A stretch of 64,000 bases of DNA from Amia ocellicauda (taxonomy: Eukaryota > Chordata > Actinopteri > Amiiformes > Amiidae), in contig NC_089863.1 of NCBI RefSeq assembly GCF_036373705.1, positions 862,001-926,000 of the forward strand, given 5' to 3'. This document shows, in pieces, positions 11,030 to 23,046 of the stretch. Under the pieces are notes generated by a model. That model saw only the letters and a program-made list of their open reading frames with translations, was not told the origin of the DNA and ran no database searches. Positions within the stretch are counted from its first letter, which is position 1. Each line of letters begins with the position of its first letter. Made by a program: the position numbers and the translations under genes.

Positions 11030-12072
11030 GTCCTGTTCTCATCTCACTCTCCTCCAGAACTGCCACCAGAACCTCTCCAAGACCTCCGATCATCTCTCTC
11101 CTATGAGCAGCTGGAGTCAGAGCAGTCGGGTCTCTCTGGGCTTTCCTCTGCAACTGTTCCTCAACTCACTGCAACACAACACAACACAACAGCACTGAGA
11201 CACTGTCTGGACACCACTGACACTGGACAGCACAGCACAGCGAGGGGCTCAGCTCTGCACTGCTGTGAGTGGAGAGACAGGAGAGACTGAGACACAGCAG
11301 TAATACTCACTGTCAGGAGGATGTTCAGTGCTGTTCCTCCTCCTCCAAGTATTCCTTTCTCAGCTCCTCATTCCTCTCTCTCTCTGAGTCTCCTCCATCC
11401 TCTGTTTCAGCTCCTCCAGTCGCCTCTCTCTTCTCTTCAGCTCCTGCAGACTCTTCTCACTGACACTCACTCTGTTCTGTGCCACCATCTCCTGTATTTT
11501 GTCCAGCAGCTCTGTGACCTGGTTGCCGTCGCCCCTGTTGCTGTTGTTGAGAACATGATACCTGTTCCCACATTTCTCCACAAGCCGCTGGAGCTCCTTG
11601 TTTCTCTCAATGTGCTGCTCAATGGTTGGGTCTCTCAGTTCGTCCCCCCAGGTGAACAGCACTATAGTGTGTCTCCAGACTCTCTCACTGAGGAGCTCCA
11701 GGTGTTCCTGAGCTACTGCCTTGTCCCTCTCTATGAAGAAGACCCTCCCTACAGGAATGACCAGGAGGAGAGCATGGGGTCCCGGGGGGCACAGAGACAC
11801 ACTGCACACAATCTCCTGTTTAACCCACACTGGAGTCTTCTGTACAGAATCCCACCTCCCCCAACCTGGTGCTCTGACCACAGTGACCTGCCTCCTGGCC
11901 ACTTCACTCTGGCTCTTCTCACACTGCTTAGTCACTCTCCCAGTCTTAAACTCCTCTCTACCCAGGATGGTGTTTCCTGATGAGCTCTTCCCGGTCCATC
12001 TCCCCCCCAGCAGCACAATCCTCAGCTCTGGGAGACGCTGTGCCTCATGGGAAGCAGCCTGGCCTCCCTCCC
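11030..12072 (-). CDS. GIMAP-family GTPase, copy 3
   Basis: The minus-strand exon begins at 12,072 after acceptor TTTCTGACAG and stays open to a stop at 11,360, about 237 codons. It shows SHEAQRLPELRIVLLGG, a sound P-loop GGRWTGKSSSGNTILG, G3 as VVRAPGWG, PHALLLVIPV, LFTWGDELRD, CGNRYHVLNN and a coiled-coil tail LQELKRRERRLEELK. The donor (11,310) and last-exon acceptor (11,169) used by copy 2 are both present, but the frame stops before the donor, so the tail differs. The start lies in an unidentified upstream exon. Homology to copy 2 ends near 11,030. This is the best-preserved GTPase domain of the three. Confidence 0.82.
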
Positions 12073-12199
12073 CTGTCAGAAAGAAACAACACAGTTTATT
12101 CCTCCTCTCAGACTCAATCAAAACCTCAACCTGTTTCTTGCTTGAGTGTTGATTGACTCTGTATGAACCTTCCAGCAGGGGTGGATAGTCCACTAGGGG

Positions 12200-13070
12200 C
12201 GTTGGGGTGCTGCCCCACCATGTCCTGTGTCTGTCATTTTGATGAGCAGGTTTAGAGAGGGATGTGTTTACACTGTGTAGGCAGCCTCAACTAGGAGTCG
12301 GGGTTTTGTTTTAGGATTCCTTTCATTTGTTTAACTGATGTACGCAACACGCAGTACACCATTGTGCTTCCATGTCTGCTATTTCAGACAACTGCGTCGG
12401 AGGATTTGGCCAGACTGACAGAGGTGTGAGTGACATGAAGCACATCACAGAAAAGAGCAAGAAGCACAAACACGGTAAAACTCATCTGCAGAATGTGGTA
12501 AAGCTAGCGATGTTGGGCAAAGTTCACACAGCTCCCCCACTGGGTGAGGCCTGTAGAAACACAATGTGAAAGCACAATGAAGAGATAGACAAAAAACATT
12601 GACTGTCAAATGTTGCAGGGTCTTGGAGCTCTTTGTGTGGTCCTGGTGAGAGTGAGGACTCACAAAACCCAGGAGTGTCTCTAGGATTAGTGGATTTAAT
12701 ATAAAGCAACACCTAGAGACTGAACGGCACTTCCTAAACAGTGCAAAACAAGTTATAACATAAATTTGTACCCATCAGTGTGCATCTGTTCATGTGTGTA
12801 ATTAACACACACCTTCACTCTCACACATACACAACACATACTGAACCACACAGTTTAAATCTTAATGTTTAAATGTTTGAGTTATTTATTTTTGATATTT
12901 ATTTGAGTTCCTGTAAATATTTATTTGAGTTCAATTATTTCAGTTAGGAGGACCAGGGGCCCAGACGGAGATTATTAAATTTGAGTACGAGAGGAGATTT
13001 ACTTTTGGTTAACGGGACATTGCTATTGATTATTTCGACCACAGATTGGACTGGATTGTTTGCTATTTCT
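12200..13070 (-). repeat. Right arm of GIMAP-flank inverted repeat
   Basis: Reverse-complement counterpart of 190-1,270, lying directly upstream of GIMAP copy 3. It includes the block GGCTGCCTACACAGTGTAAA, found at 1,209 in the left arm. The arms differ by many substitutions and small gaps, so this is not a fresh palindrome. Confidence 0.7.
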
Positions 13071-13261
13071 GTATCTGTTTGTGGGGGGGAGGTTCAAGCT
13101 CATGCCCTCCTGATCAAGTGCCCTGTGCCAACGATACATTCCCCCCCCAGTTGGCACTTCATCAGACCCTTATCCAGCCTCCAGTGCATGTTACTGGTCA
13201 TTATTGCTGTTTCCACCTCTGAGATTACATTTATTTTTAATCTGAATCTTCCTTGAATCTG

Positions 13262-13755
13262 AACTGAATCTCTGCCTGAACTAATCTCAATTATTAATGA
13301 TCTGGACTCTGGGATAGTTAGCAAACTTGTCAAATTTGCAGATGATACTAAAATAGGTGGCTCAGCAGATACAATCTTGGCAGCTCAGGCTATTCAGAGG
13401 AACTGAGATAATATTCAGTTGTGGGCGACACCTGGCAGATGAAATTCAATGTGGACAAGTGCAAGGTAATACATGCAGGTAACAAAAATGTCCACTATAA
13501 TTACACTATGGGAGGAACAGAACTAAATGAAGTAACGCATGAGAAAGACCTAGGAGTCTATGTGGACTCCTCACTTTCTCCATCCAAACAATGTGGGGAA
13601 GCAATAAAAAAGGCAAACAGAGTGTTAGGGTATATTGTCAAAAGTGTAGAACTGAGAACAACTGCAGTAATGTTAAGATAAGTTATTAATGGACACCAAA
13701 TGAACATGATGGGTCGAATGGCCTCCTCTTGATTGGACACTTTCTTATGTTATGT
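13262..13755 (+). mobile_element. CR1-type LINE fragment with RT active-site piece
   Basis: The frame reads INDLDSGIVSKLVKFADDTK (FADD is the RT catalytic box), then MKFNVDKCKVIHAGNKN, EVTHEKDLGVYVDSS and PSKQCGEAIKKANRVLGYIV. The copy then jumps to the family's 3' end, GGCCTCCTCTTGATTGGACA followed by CTTTCTTATGTT. Internally deleted and truncated. Confidence 0.8.
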
Positions 13756-14344
13756 TTCTTATCTGAGGTTCCCCCGTGTTCCCAAACCCTGATCCCGGAA
13801 CTAATAACTTTGCTAAAAAGTAAACACAAGCGTAAAATATACAGCACACACACATAACATGTGAACACATGTCCCACATGCCTCCCCAGTCCCAGATGGC
13901 TACAATATATTTACATTTGTATTGATTTAGAATGTGTTTTCAATGCATGTTTAATACAATATTGAATAATTATTTCCACTGTGTACTAGAGATCAGCCCT
14001 GTTTTTGTGCCTTCAGTTGGCAGGGTGTGGTTGTTGTGTATTCAGTGTCTAGTTCCCGCAGAACCGGTCTGACATGTGGATTCCTGCCTCAATGCTGATG
14101 CACTGCAGGGGCAGAGAGCAGTGTTCAGAGCACAGTGCGCATAAGAGCTCATATTGCCCTCAGTGACCACTGTGTGAAACACCGTTTGCTGTGAGAGGAC
14201 AGCAGGGCCCAGGGGGGTCTGCCCTTCCTGTGGATAGAGAGGCTCTGAGGAGAAAGAGAAAGTGGATCCACAGTCCCTCCCTCAGTGCAGCACAGATACA
14301 CCTTCTGCTGGGGCTGACAGGGACTGGTTGGGTTTTAGCACCAA
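13756..14344. other. Unrecognised stretch before the minisatellite
   Basis: No gene recognised. The segment 14,190-14,340 is GC-richer and open on the minus strand only because it continues the minisatellite's open frame. Confidence 0.4.
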
Positions 14345-15240
14345 CACAGTGTGAGACAAACACAGACCAGTCCACCACCAGTAAGAGAAACACAGACCAG
14401 TACAGCGCCAGTGAGAGAGAAACACAGACCAGTCCAGCACCAGTGTGAGAGAAACACAGACCAGTCCAGCACCAGTGAGAGAAACAGACCAGTACAGCGC
14501 CATTGTGAGAGAAACACAGACCAGTACAGCGCCAGTGAGAGAGAAACACAGACCAGTCCAGCACCAGTGTGAGAGAAACACAGACCAGTCCAGCCCCAGT
14601 GTGAGAGAAACACAGACCAGTACAGCCCCAGTGTGAGAGAAACACAGACCAGTCCAGCCTCAGTGTGAGAGAAACACAGACCAGTACAGCCCCAGTGTGA
14701 GAGAAACACAGACCAGTACAGCCCCAGTGTGAGAGAAACACAGACCAGTACAGCACCAGTGTGAGAGAAACACAGACCAGTACAGCCCCAGTGTGAGAGA
14801 AACACAGACCAGTCCAGCCCCAGTGTGAGAGAAACACAGACCAGTACAGCCTCAGTGTGAGAGAAACACAGACCAGTACAGCCCCAGTGTGAGAGAAACA
14901 CAGACCAGTACAGCACCAGTGTGAGAGAAACACAGACCAGTACAGCCCCAGTGTGAGAGAAACACAGACCAGTCCAGCCCCAGTGTGAGAGAAACACAGA
15001 CCAGTACAGCCCCAGTATGAGAGAAACACAGACCAGTCCAGCCTCAGTGTGAGAGAAACACAGACCAGTACAGCCCCAGTGTGAGAGAAACACAGACCAG
15101 TACAGCCCCAGTGTGAGAGAAACACAGACCAGTACAGCACCAGTGTGAGAGAAACACAGACCAGTACAGCCCCAGTGTGAGAGAAACACAGAGCAGTACA
15201 GCCCCAGTGTGAGAGAAACACAGAGCAGTACAGCCCCAGG
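14345..15240. repeat. 32-bp minisatellite, about 28 copies
   Basis: The unit is GTGAGAGAAACACAGACCAG followed by TACAGCCCCAGT, with variants TCCAGC, CACCAG and CTCAGT. A 32-bp unit is not a multiple of three, so frames rotate every copy and still stay open on both strands for up to 380 codons. These long open frames are by-products of repetition, not genes. Confidence 0.92.
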
Positions 15241-15697
15241 GAGACACAGTCCAGTATAGACAGGGACTCACCAGGCTGCGGGGCTGAGCGCACAGAGTCC
15301 ATCTCTCCTCTTCAGCGTCTCCCTGCTCTGCTGCAGCTGGACAGGACTCTCACCTGGGGAGTAAAGACACGCCCAGACGCCCTGCAGGCGCCGCTGACGG
15401 GATGCTGCGGTGCTGGTGAGGAGGAGTGTCCTGACAGAGAGCAGAGGCTGCAGTCAGAGCACAGTGCTGTGTGAGTCGAGTCACTGCTTCATTGCCCAGG
15501 TGTGTGTGTTGTGTATGTAGGGTGATCAGTGCCAGAATAAAGATGAACGCGATTGTGAAGGAGTGAGAGTACGAAAGGACTATCCATCATTTTAAATACA
15601 TACACAAAGAAAGAATCAATCAATATATCAATAACTAAAAGTTGAAATAATTAAAGAAAGAAATACACAAATAAATAAATCAATGCATACATACATG
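15241..15697. other. Unrecognised GC-richer then AT-rich stretch
   Basis: The segment 15,290-15,480 is GC-rich and could be a promoter or exon region, but nothing is recognisable. The segment 15,590-15,690 is AT-rich simple sequence. Confidence 0.3.
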
Positions 15698-15699
15698 GG

Positions 15700-16646
15700 C
15701 ATTTAGGCTTGTACACATCTCGGGAGGGATTTTGTCCCACTCCTCTTTGCAGATCCTCTCCAAGTCATTAAGGTTTCGAGGCTGACGTTTGGCAACTCGA
15801 ACCTTCAGCTCCCTCCACAGATTTTCTATGGGATTAAGGTCTGGAGACTGGCTAGGCCACTCCAGGACCTTAATGTGCTTCTTCTTGAGCCACTCCTTTG
15901 TTGCCTTGGCTGTGTGTTTTGGGTCATTGTCATGCTGGAATACCCATCCACGACCCATTTTCAATGCCCTGGCTGAGGGAAGGAGGTTCTCACCCAAGAT
16001 TTGACGGTACATGGCCCAGTCCATCGTCCCTTTGATGCGGTGCAGTTGTCCTGTCCCCTTAGCAGAAATACACCCTCAAAGCATAATGTTTCCACCTCCA
16101 TGTTTGACGGTGGGGATGGTGTTCTTGGGGTCATTCCTCCTCCTTCAAACACGGCGAGTTGAGTTGATGCCAAAGAGCTTGATTTTGGTCTCATCTGACC
16201 ACAACACTTTCACCCAGTTCTCCTCTGAATCATTCAGATGTTGGCAAACTTCAGACGGGCCTGTACATGTGCTTTCTTGAGCCGGGGGACCTTGCGGGCG
16301 CTGCAGGATTTCAGTCCTTCACGGCGTAGTGTGTTACCAATTGTTTTCTTGGTGACTATGATCCCAGCTGCCTTCAGATCATTAACAAGATCCTCCTGTG
16401 TAGTTCTGGGCTGATTCCTTACCGTTCTCATGATCATTGAAACTCCACGAGGTGAGATCTTGCATGGAGCCCCAGACCGAGGGAGACTGAAGTTATTTTG
16501 TGTTTCTTCCATTTGCGAATAATCGCACCAACTGTTGTCACCTTCTCACCAAGCTGCTTGGCGATGGTCTTGTAGCCCATTCCAGCCTTGTGTAGGTCTA
16601 CAATCTTGTCCCTGACATCCTTGGACAGCTCTTTGGTCTTGGCCAT
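15700..16646 (-). pseudogene. Tc1 transposase, frameshifted and C-terminally truncated
   Basis: It starts [20 protein letters not shown] with the N-terminal helix-turn-helix. It continues in other frames as [20 protein letters not shown] and [20 protein letters not shown], then [20 protein letters not shown] and [17 protein letters not shown]. The second catalytic Asp and the Glu are visible. The region around the first Asp reads SDETK near 16,185, in a broken frame. The product ends [12 protein letters not shown] and then runs into unrelated sequence, so the normal C-terminus is absent. At least two frameshifts. Confidence 0.8.
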
Positions 16647-16688
16647 GGTGGAGAGTTTGGAATCTGATTGATTGATTGCTTCTGTGGA

Positions 16689-16776
16689 CAGGTGTCTTTT
16701 ATACAGGTAGCGAGCTGAGATTAGGAGCTCTCCCTTTAAGAGAGTCTCAGCTCGTTACCTGTATAAAAGACACCTG
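16689..16776. repeat. Hairpin-forming inverted repeat inside Tc1 leader
   Basis: Arms of about 32 bp, 16,689-16,720 and 16,745-16,776, are reverse complements with about one mismatch. Each contains GGTGTCTTTTATACAGGTA. They lie between the terminal repeat and the transposase start of the Tc1 copy. Confidence 0.85.
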
Positions 16777-17008
16777 GGAGCCAGAAATCTTGCTGATTGA
16801 TAGGGGATCAAATACTTATTTCCCTCATTAACATGCAAATAAATTTATAACTTTTTTGAAATGCGTTTTTCTGGATTTTTTAATTGTTATTCTGTCTCTC
16901 ACTGTTAAAATACACCTACCATTAAAATTATAGACTGATTATTTTTTTGTCAGTGGGCAAACGTACAAAATCAGCAGGGGATCAAATACTTTTTTCCCCC
17001 TCACTGTA

Positions 17009-17450
17009 TATGTGTTCTATGGCTCTACAATAAGTTTATGCACTCGTGGTTACAAAGGCTGAGGTGGAGAATGTATGATGGGTGTGAATTGTCATCGGGA
17101 TGAATTGATGGAGATGACTTGTCACGGACCCACCTTAACCCACCTGGAATTTGAGTTCAAATGAGAGTCAACCACACATTTTTGGAGATATATAGGGAGC
17201 ACGTGAGTGAGTAGATGTATCTTTGGACATGTTCCCAAATGCATACAAATGTAGAAAATACAATATGGAAGCTATTAAGTTTGAACTTACATTGATACAC
17301 ATCTGTCCGCCACTGTGGAAATGTCTGACATGAGACCAGTTTACATGGCAACATTGTAAAAGTGGACGGTCTGCATCGTCATGTTCATTATAATGTTAAT
17401 GCCCATAATCATGCTCATGTTCATCTTCATGTTCATGTTCATAATAATGT
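17009..17450. other. Unrecognised stretch ending in TTCATG microsatellite
   Basis: No gene recognised. The segment 17,380-17,450 is a degenerate ATGTTCATG-type repeat that resumes after the following LINE at about 18,630-18,665. Confidence 0.5.
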
Positions 17451-18632
17451 TATGTGACCTAGGGCTCTCAGAGGACTGTCTATCAAGGTTTGAGAGCTCT
17501 CTCTCTGGACGGGTACACTGTGTAAAATCTGAGGGCCTGTTGTCTACCCCACTATCTATATCTATGGGAGTGCCACAAGGATCTATCCTAGGCCTGACCC
17601 TTTATTCCGTGTACATTAGTAATGTTGTACATGCTGCTGGTGACTCCCTTATCCACATTTATGCTGATGACACTATCTTGTACACATCTTGCCCCTGTCT
17701 GAACTCTGTGCTGACCACCCTACAACATAGCTTCAACAACATCCTCATAACATTCTCTTACCTTCACCTACTCCTCAACACCAAAAAACAGAGTGCATGC
17801 TCTTCAACAGGAATTTGCCCTTGCCTGCCTGCTTCCTAACATTGTCACTTACATAAATACCTTGGGATATGGCTGGACTGTTCACTCTCATTCCACACTC
17901 ATATCACTCATCTTCAATCTATAAAAAAGCATCTTTCACCCACTCTGCTAATCTCACCCTTGTATAGATGACTATCCTGCCAATCCTGACTACGGTGACA
18001 TAGTTTACAGGATTGCCCCTAAAGCCTCCCTCAATACATTAGACGTAATCTAACCACACTGCCATCCGTATTGTTACAACACCTCTTTTAACACTCATCA
18101 TTGTGACCTTCATACCTTGGTCAACTGGCCCTCATTGCATAAACGTCACCAGATTCACTGGTATCAATTTATTCCTCACAGGCAAGTCCCCTCTCTAACT
18201 CAGCTCACCCCTCAATATTTCTACCATCAATAGCAATCTGGTAGATATATTAAATTGGTTATTCCCAAAACCCGCACTTCCTTCGGCTGACACTCTTTCC
18301 AGTTCTCTGCTGCTAATGACTGAAATGAGCCACACAAGTCCCTTCATTACATTAATTCCTCTACATTCCTTCAAAAACACTTTAACTGAGCTGTTCTCTG
18401 ACAAATGCACTTGCTGATTCTTTTTACGCATATACTCTAATTTGTTTATACATTTGTACTTATATTGTGCATTGATGTATTTGATTTGTATATAGTGTGT
18501 TGTGTTTTTTAAATGTGTAGTGGTATTGTGTGTTGTTTATTGATTTTTGCAATGTGGCACCTCTTGGCCAGGTCGTTATTGTAAATGATAATTGGTTCTC
18601 GGTTGACTTTTCTGGTTAAATAAAGCTGAAAT
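17451..18632 (+). mobile_element. LINE fragment, L2/CR1-like, RT to 3' end
   Basis: The frame at 17,465-17,839 carries MGVPQGSILGLTLYSVYISN and YADDTILYTS, the reverse-transcriptase palm motifs. Interrupted frames follow, and the 3' end near 18,600-18,632 (TTTCTGGTTAAATAAAGCTG) is the tail of a common fish LINE. The 5' half is missing. It sits inside a TTCATG-type microsatellite. Confidence 0.75.
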
Positions 18633-18873
18633 ATTCATGTTTATGATAATGTTCATGTTCAAGTGCACATTAATAATTAATAGTCTTAATTTTGGCACTG
18701 ATCACACTCCATACTAGAATCAAGAAAAAAAAGATTTTAGTGTAACCTTTTATTTAGATAACTGATTTTACATTATTTATTTTCTTTCAACATTTGGGGA
18801 GGGTTTTAAGTGGCTGCTGCTGTGGTTCGTGCTGTGGACACGAGATTGATATGACTCGCAAAACCAGATAAGT

Positions 18874-19735
18874 ATGGTAGCTCTTGCAGACTGGATTTTT
18901 ACACACGTCGAGAGCCCTCTCCTGTCCACTCTCCTTGAAATACCCTCCGAATACGAGGATCTCACTGCAGGTTTCAACAAGTGCCAGGCTTCCTGTCCTC
19001 CTCCACATCAACCATGGGATTGTGCTTTAGATTTGCATCCAGGGACGTCTCCTACTAGGGGCCGAATTTATCCCTTGTCTCATCCAGAATCCCAAACGAT
19101 GGAGGAGTATATCCGAGAAGCCCTGCAACAGGGAATCAGGGAAGTGTGACTTTCACGGCCAGCACATCTGTTTTTTGGGCTACATTATAGAGGCACAGGG
19201 ATTCAAATGGATAGGAAAAGGTTCATGCAGTCATGCACCATCAAAGAACTACAACAATTCCTGGGGTTTGTGAATTTCCATCAGTGGTTCATTCACAACT
19301 TTAGCTCTGTAGCCTCACCTTTAACTTCCCTTCTCAGGGGGACTTCCTGTACACAGTTTTGGACTGACACAGCCACGCACTCTTTTCATCAGTTGAAGAC
19401 TTTATTCAGCACAGCTCCCATACTGAAGCACCCTGATCCCTCTCTTCCTTTCGTTGTCCAGCTGGATGCATCAGAATCAGGAGTTGGGGTGCTGCTCTCC
19501 CAATTCAACCTGGGCAGGAAGTGTGGCTTTCCACGAGAGGTCTGGCAGGCCAGAAGGATATTACATTGTCTGCAGCTCCCCTCAAGAATCCCCACTTCAT
19601 TGGACCTTTCAAAATACTGCACCATATTAATCCTGTTGCCTATAGCCTGCAACTGCCCCCTCACTACAAGATCTCGCCTACATTTGAAGTATTGCTCTTA
19701 AAACTAGTAGTGTCAGATCCGACACACTTGTTTTT
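18874..19735 (+). mobile_element. Ty3/gypsy fossil, pol pieces
   Basis: Plus-strand pieces of a Ty3/gypsy pol: the pre-RT segment PWDCALDLHPGTSPTRGRIY near 19,015, RT/RNase H parts with LQQFLGFVNFHQWFIHNFSS and [20 protein letters not shown] near 19,240-19,505, and an integrase C-terminal echo [20 protein letters not shown] near 19,598. The element is strongly shortened, with several breaks. No LTRs seen. Old. Confidence 0.8.
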
Positions 19736-20969
19736 AAATAAATCTGGATGAGGAACAGATAGATATCTATCATCAGACAATTTCATTTACAACAGTTTTC
19801 ACATGCTGGTTTCAGCAGCCAGTGCAGTCTCCATTAGTCCTATATTTCTCTTAATCTCAGTTTAGACCTACATTTCACACAGGCCTGTATAACATTTTTT
19901 GATTTTTAAATCCAAATGAGAGTTTACAATAGACACCTTTTCAAGAAACATATTCTACAGGGTTCATACAGCTTTTCAAAAGTCAAATTCAAGCACTTTT
20001 CAAGTACTTTCAAGGTGCACAGTCAAAGCTGTTCCAGCACCTCGCAGCCTTGGTAAACTAAACCTCCTCATATTAAATGCACACTCTTCTGCACTGAACT
20101 AAGCACATTAAATTATAATTTCACCACACTATTAGATGTTATTACACCAACACCAAAACACCAAAAATGTTTCATGAGAGCCTTCATGTACATTTGGCAT
20201 TGTGTTGTTACCTGGCTTAAATCAGGTTGATATTAAATCAATATAAATCAATTTTGCAATCTGTCAAAATAAGTGAACACCAGTACACAGTAACTTCAGT
20301 TTGAATTATAGCTTTAGTGACAATTGTTTTAAACATGCAAAACATAAAAACTACATCAATACTTTTCTTTATTGAACTTCCATGTACATTCAATGAGCAA
20401 ATGTAAAATAGAGCATAACAAAGTTCTACGAGTCAATCCATGTATATTCAGTATGCTCACTTACTGTCAAAACAGCATCATGTTTATTAAGTTCCTGTAA
20501 CCTTAACCTAGTAAACGGTGACGGTTTTTATGTTATTAATCTCCCTCAGCTATAAATACTTTGCATTAGTATCTGCTGGTCTCTGGCTTTTAACTTTTTA
20601 ATGCAATTACACATTATAATAATTTAATATGAATACTAACCATCAACATGTCCTTAATTTATTTATTTATATTTATTGTAAATACCTTGTACTGGACAAA
20701 TTATTTTGTTTTTGCTAGGGTTAAGCGATTAACTAATCAATGTTTATTGACTATATTTCGTGTACAATGATCAATTGAATACACATATGCAACAGTTAAA
20801 TTAAATTAAAACACAACCCCCCACTGCTAATTTACATTTTGGGCTTTCTGTGACAGGGGTGCTGTCATTGTTTATCCTTCACATTAAACATGAATGTCCC
20901 ACTGTCCCGTTTTCTCTTCTCTTCATCCTCTTTTCTTTCTGTCTTGTTTCGCTGCCGCAGAGGCGCGTC
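19736..20969. other. AT-rich stretch with one hAT-like phrase
   Basis: No gene recognised. At 19,961-20,020, CAGCTTTTCAAAAGTCAAAT and AAGCACTTTTCAAGTACTTT resemble the end of a fish hAT repeat. The remainder is AT-rich and featureless. Confidence 0.35.
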
Positions 20970-21726
20970 TCTTCATGTGGACAAGTGCAAGGCATTACAT
21001 GTAGGTAACACAAATGTCCACTATAATTACACTATGGGAGGAATAGAATTAGATGAAGTAACGCATGAGAAAGACCTAGGAGTCTATGTGGACTCCTCAC
21101 TTTCTCCATCCAAGCAATGTGGGGAAGCAATAAAAGAGGCAAACAGGATGCTAGGCTATATTGTCAAAAGTGTAGAATTTAAACAAGGGAAGTAATGTTC
21201 AGACTGTATAATGCGCTAGTTAGAGCTCATCTGGATACTGTGGACAGTTCTGGGCTCCACACTTCAAGAAAGATATCGCTGCTCTAGAGGCAGTTCAGAG
21301 GAGAGCAACCAGACTTATTCCAGGTCTGAAGGGAAAGTCCTACTGAGAGACTGAGGACCTGAACCTTTTCACCCTGGAACAGAGGAGACTACGTGGGGAC
21401 TTGATCCAAGTCTTCAAAATCATGAAAGGCATCGACCACACCAAACCAGAGGAGCTTTTCCAGATCGGCAGGGACACACGCACCCAGGGACACAAATGGA
21501 AATTGGGCTTCAAGGCATTCAAGACAGAAAACAGGAGACACTTCTTCACACAGAGAGGCGTCACAATCTGAACAAACTCCCCAGCGATGTGGCTGAAGAG
21601 ACAATTTGGGAACATTCAAAAACAGACTGGATAGGATCCTTGGATCACTTAGTTATTAATGGACACCAAACGAGCACGATGGGGCGAATGGCCTCCTCTT
21701 GACTGGACACTTTCTTATGTTCTTAT
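20970..21726 (+). mobile_element. CR1-type LINE fragment reaching its 3' end
   Basis: Frames give HVDKCKALHVGNTNVHYNYT, EVTHEKDLGVYVDSSLSPSK, LIQVFKIMKGIDHTKPEELF and related pieces. The end is the family 3' tail GGCCTCCTCTTGACTGGACA with CTTTCTTATGTTCTTAT. Truncated at the 5' side and interrupted by small shifts. The copies at 7,345 (minus) and 13,262 (plus) belong to the same family. Confidence 0.8.
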
Positions 21727-23046
21727 TGCAGCTCATGTGTTCGCTTCAAAACACACTGCACCACAATCATGGGCCCTTTATGGAGGCTTGCAGGATGCGG
21801 TCGTTGCAACAGTAGTTAGGAGGGGGAGGGAATCCAGGGGTTTAATTTAGACGGTACTGTCAATGCTGTGGATTCAATTTGGTTGCTTCTTGGGGGCCCC
21901 AGACAGTTGCCTGCCTGGCCTGTCCTGACGCGTCGCCTCTGCTGATGAGCCCCAGTGAGAGACATGTCGGGGGTGCTGTTCCTGTCCAGGGCTGCGCAGG
22001 GCTGCTGCTCTGTGTCTGTGGATCCTCTGCAGGCTCCTCCAGGCTGCGCTCATTCGGGCTGTTTCAATGGGATCAGCCTGAGGAGGTTAGAGTGCTGCTC
22101 TGCTGTGCTGATGGGACACAGGCCTCCCTCCTCACGTCCACAGCTGGGCTGCTGCGCAGCCGTCTCTGCCGCTGCCTTGCTTGCCCATTGACAAGCGTGC
22201 CTCCAATGTGCTGGAGCCTGTCTCTTTCATCACAGACCAACCACAGGTCAGCGCTCCTTTAACCGTGTCCAGGGTTACAGAGTCCGTTTACTCAGCACTG
22301 AACAGCAGTATTTATTACAAACTGATTATTCACCCCAAACACAGGGATTCTGACACAACTGTCTGTCCGGTGACAGCGAGTGTCTAATCAGCCTCTAAAC
22401 TAAACAAGTTTTGATCCCTGAGAAACTTCTCACGTCTCAAGAGGCAGCTGTGTTCAGTTCCTGAAGAGATCATTTCAGGACCTGTGAGTTTTACACAAAC
22501 GTTTCAGTTCCACGCACAGCACAGTGCAGCGGATTCACTTCTGAAACCTGACAAGACTTTGAAGCACGGAGTGTCATGGTGTGTGTAGATCTGTCTTGAA
22601 CTCGCCGGGCTGTGTGAGCGATGGCCGGGCCATGTGGACGAGGCATCGGACCCGCCCTCCCTCCCCGGTGTCGAATAGCCAGGCAGTTTGCTGCAAAGCT
22701 GGTGTTTGGTGAGGACGCAGGGATGAGAAGAGATGAATGCTGGGAAAGTAGGATTTTCTGTATTTAAGCATGGCGAGGGTGGGATTAGGGTTCAGACTCC
22801 TCTCCCAACATTTTTATTTACAGCTCCAAGTGTGTCGGGTCCAGATGTGGGTGCCCATCACTCTGTTGGCCTCTTCAGCACACTGTAGACAACTGAGGGG
22901 TCGTCTGGTTCGGCCCTTCATGGGGAACAAATATCAATAAATACTTAATTAACAACCTGAAAATGAAAGGGCTTTGATATTAGTTTCATTCAGCGATGCA
23001 TGCAGAGAGTGACATTTCATTATTAACTGTCCCCTAGATCTGAGCC
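21727..23046. other. Unrecognised; contains gene A 3' untranslated region
   Basis: The segment 21,860-22,250 is GC-rich with open frames that lack family motifs. On the minus strand, the stretch below 23,047 should be the 3' untranslated region of gene A. An AATAAA is readable there at 22,813-22,818. Confidence 0.4.

Larger units (their letters stand above)
15698..17008 (-). mobile_element. Tc1-like transposon, 3'-truncated, with internal hairpin
   Basis: The right end (minus-strand 5' terminus) at 17,008 begins after a TA with CAGTGAGGGGGAAAAAAGTA. An internal repeat of the terminal phrase AGTATTTGATCCCCT lies at about 16,802-16,816. The coding part is on the minus strand (16,646 to 15,700). 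The left end has no terminal repeat, so the 3' end of the element is missing. Confidence 0.8.

Noticed and set aside
14160-15302. 380-codon minus-strand open frame with SHWGCTGLCFSHTGA-type repeats
   Set aside because: It is the translation of the 32-bp minisatellite. Frames rotate with each unit and both strands stay open, so it is a repeat by-product.
21879-22262. 127-codon GC-rich open frame
   Set aside because: No motif, no splice context and no second copy to compare; probably chance in GC-rich sequence.
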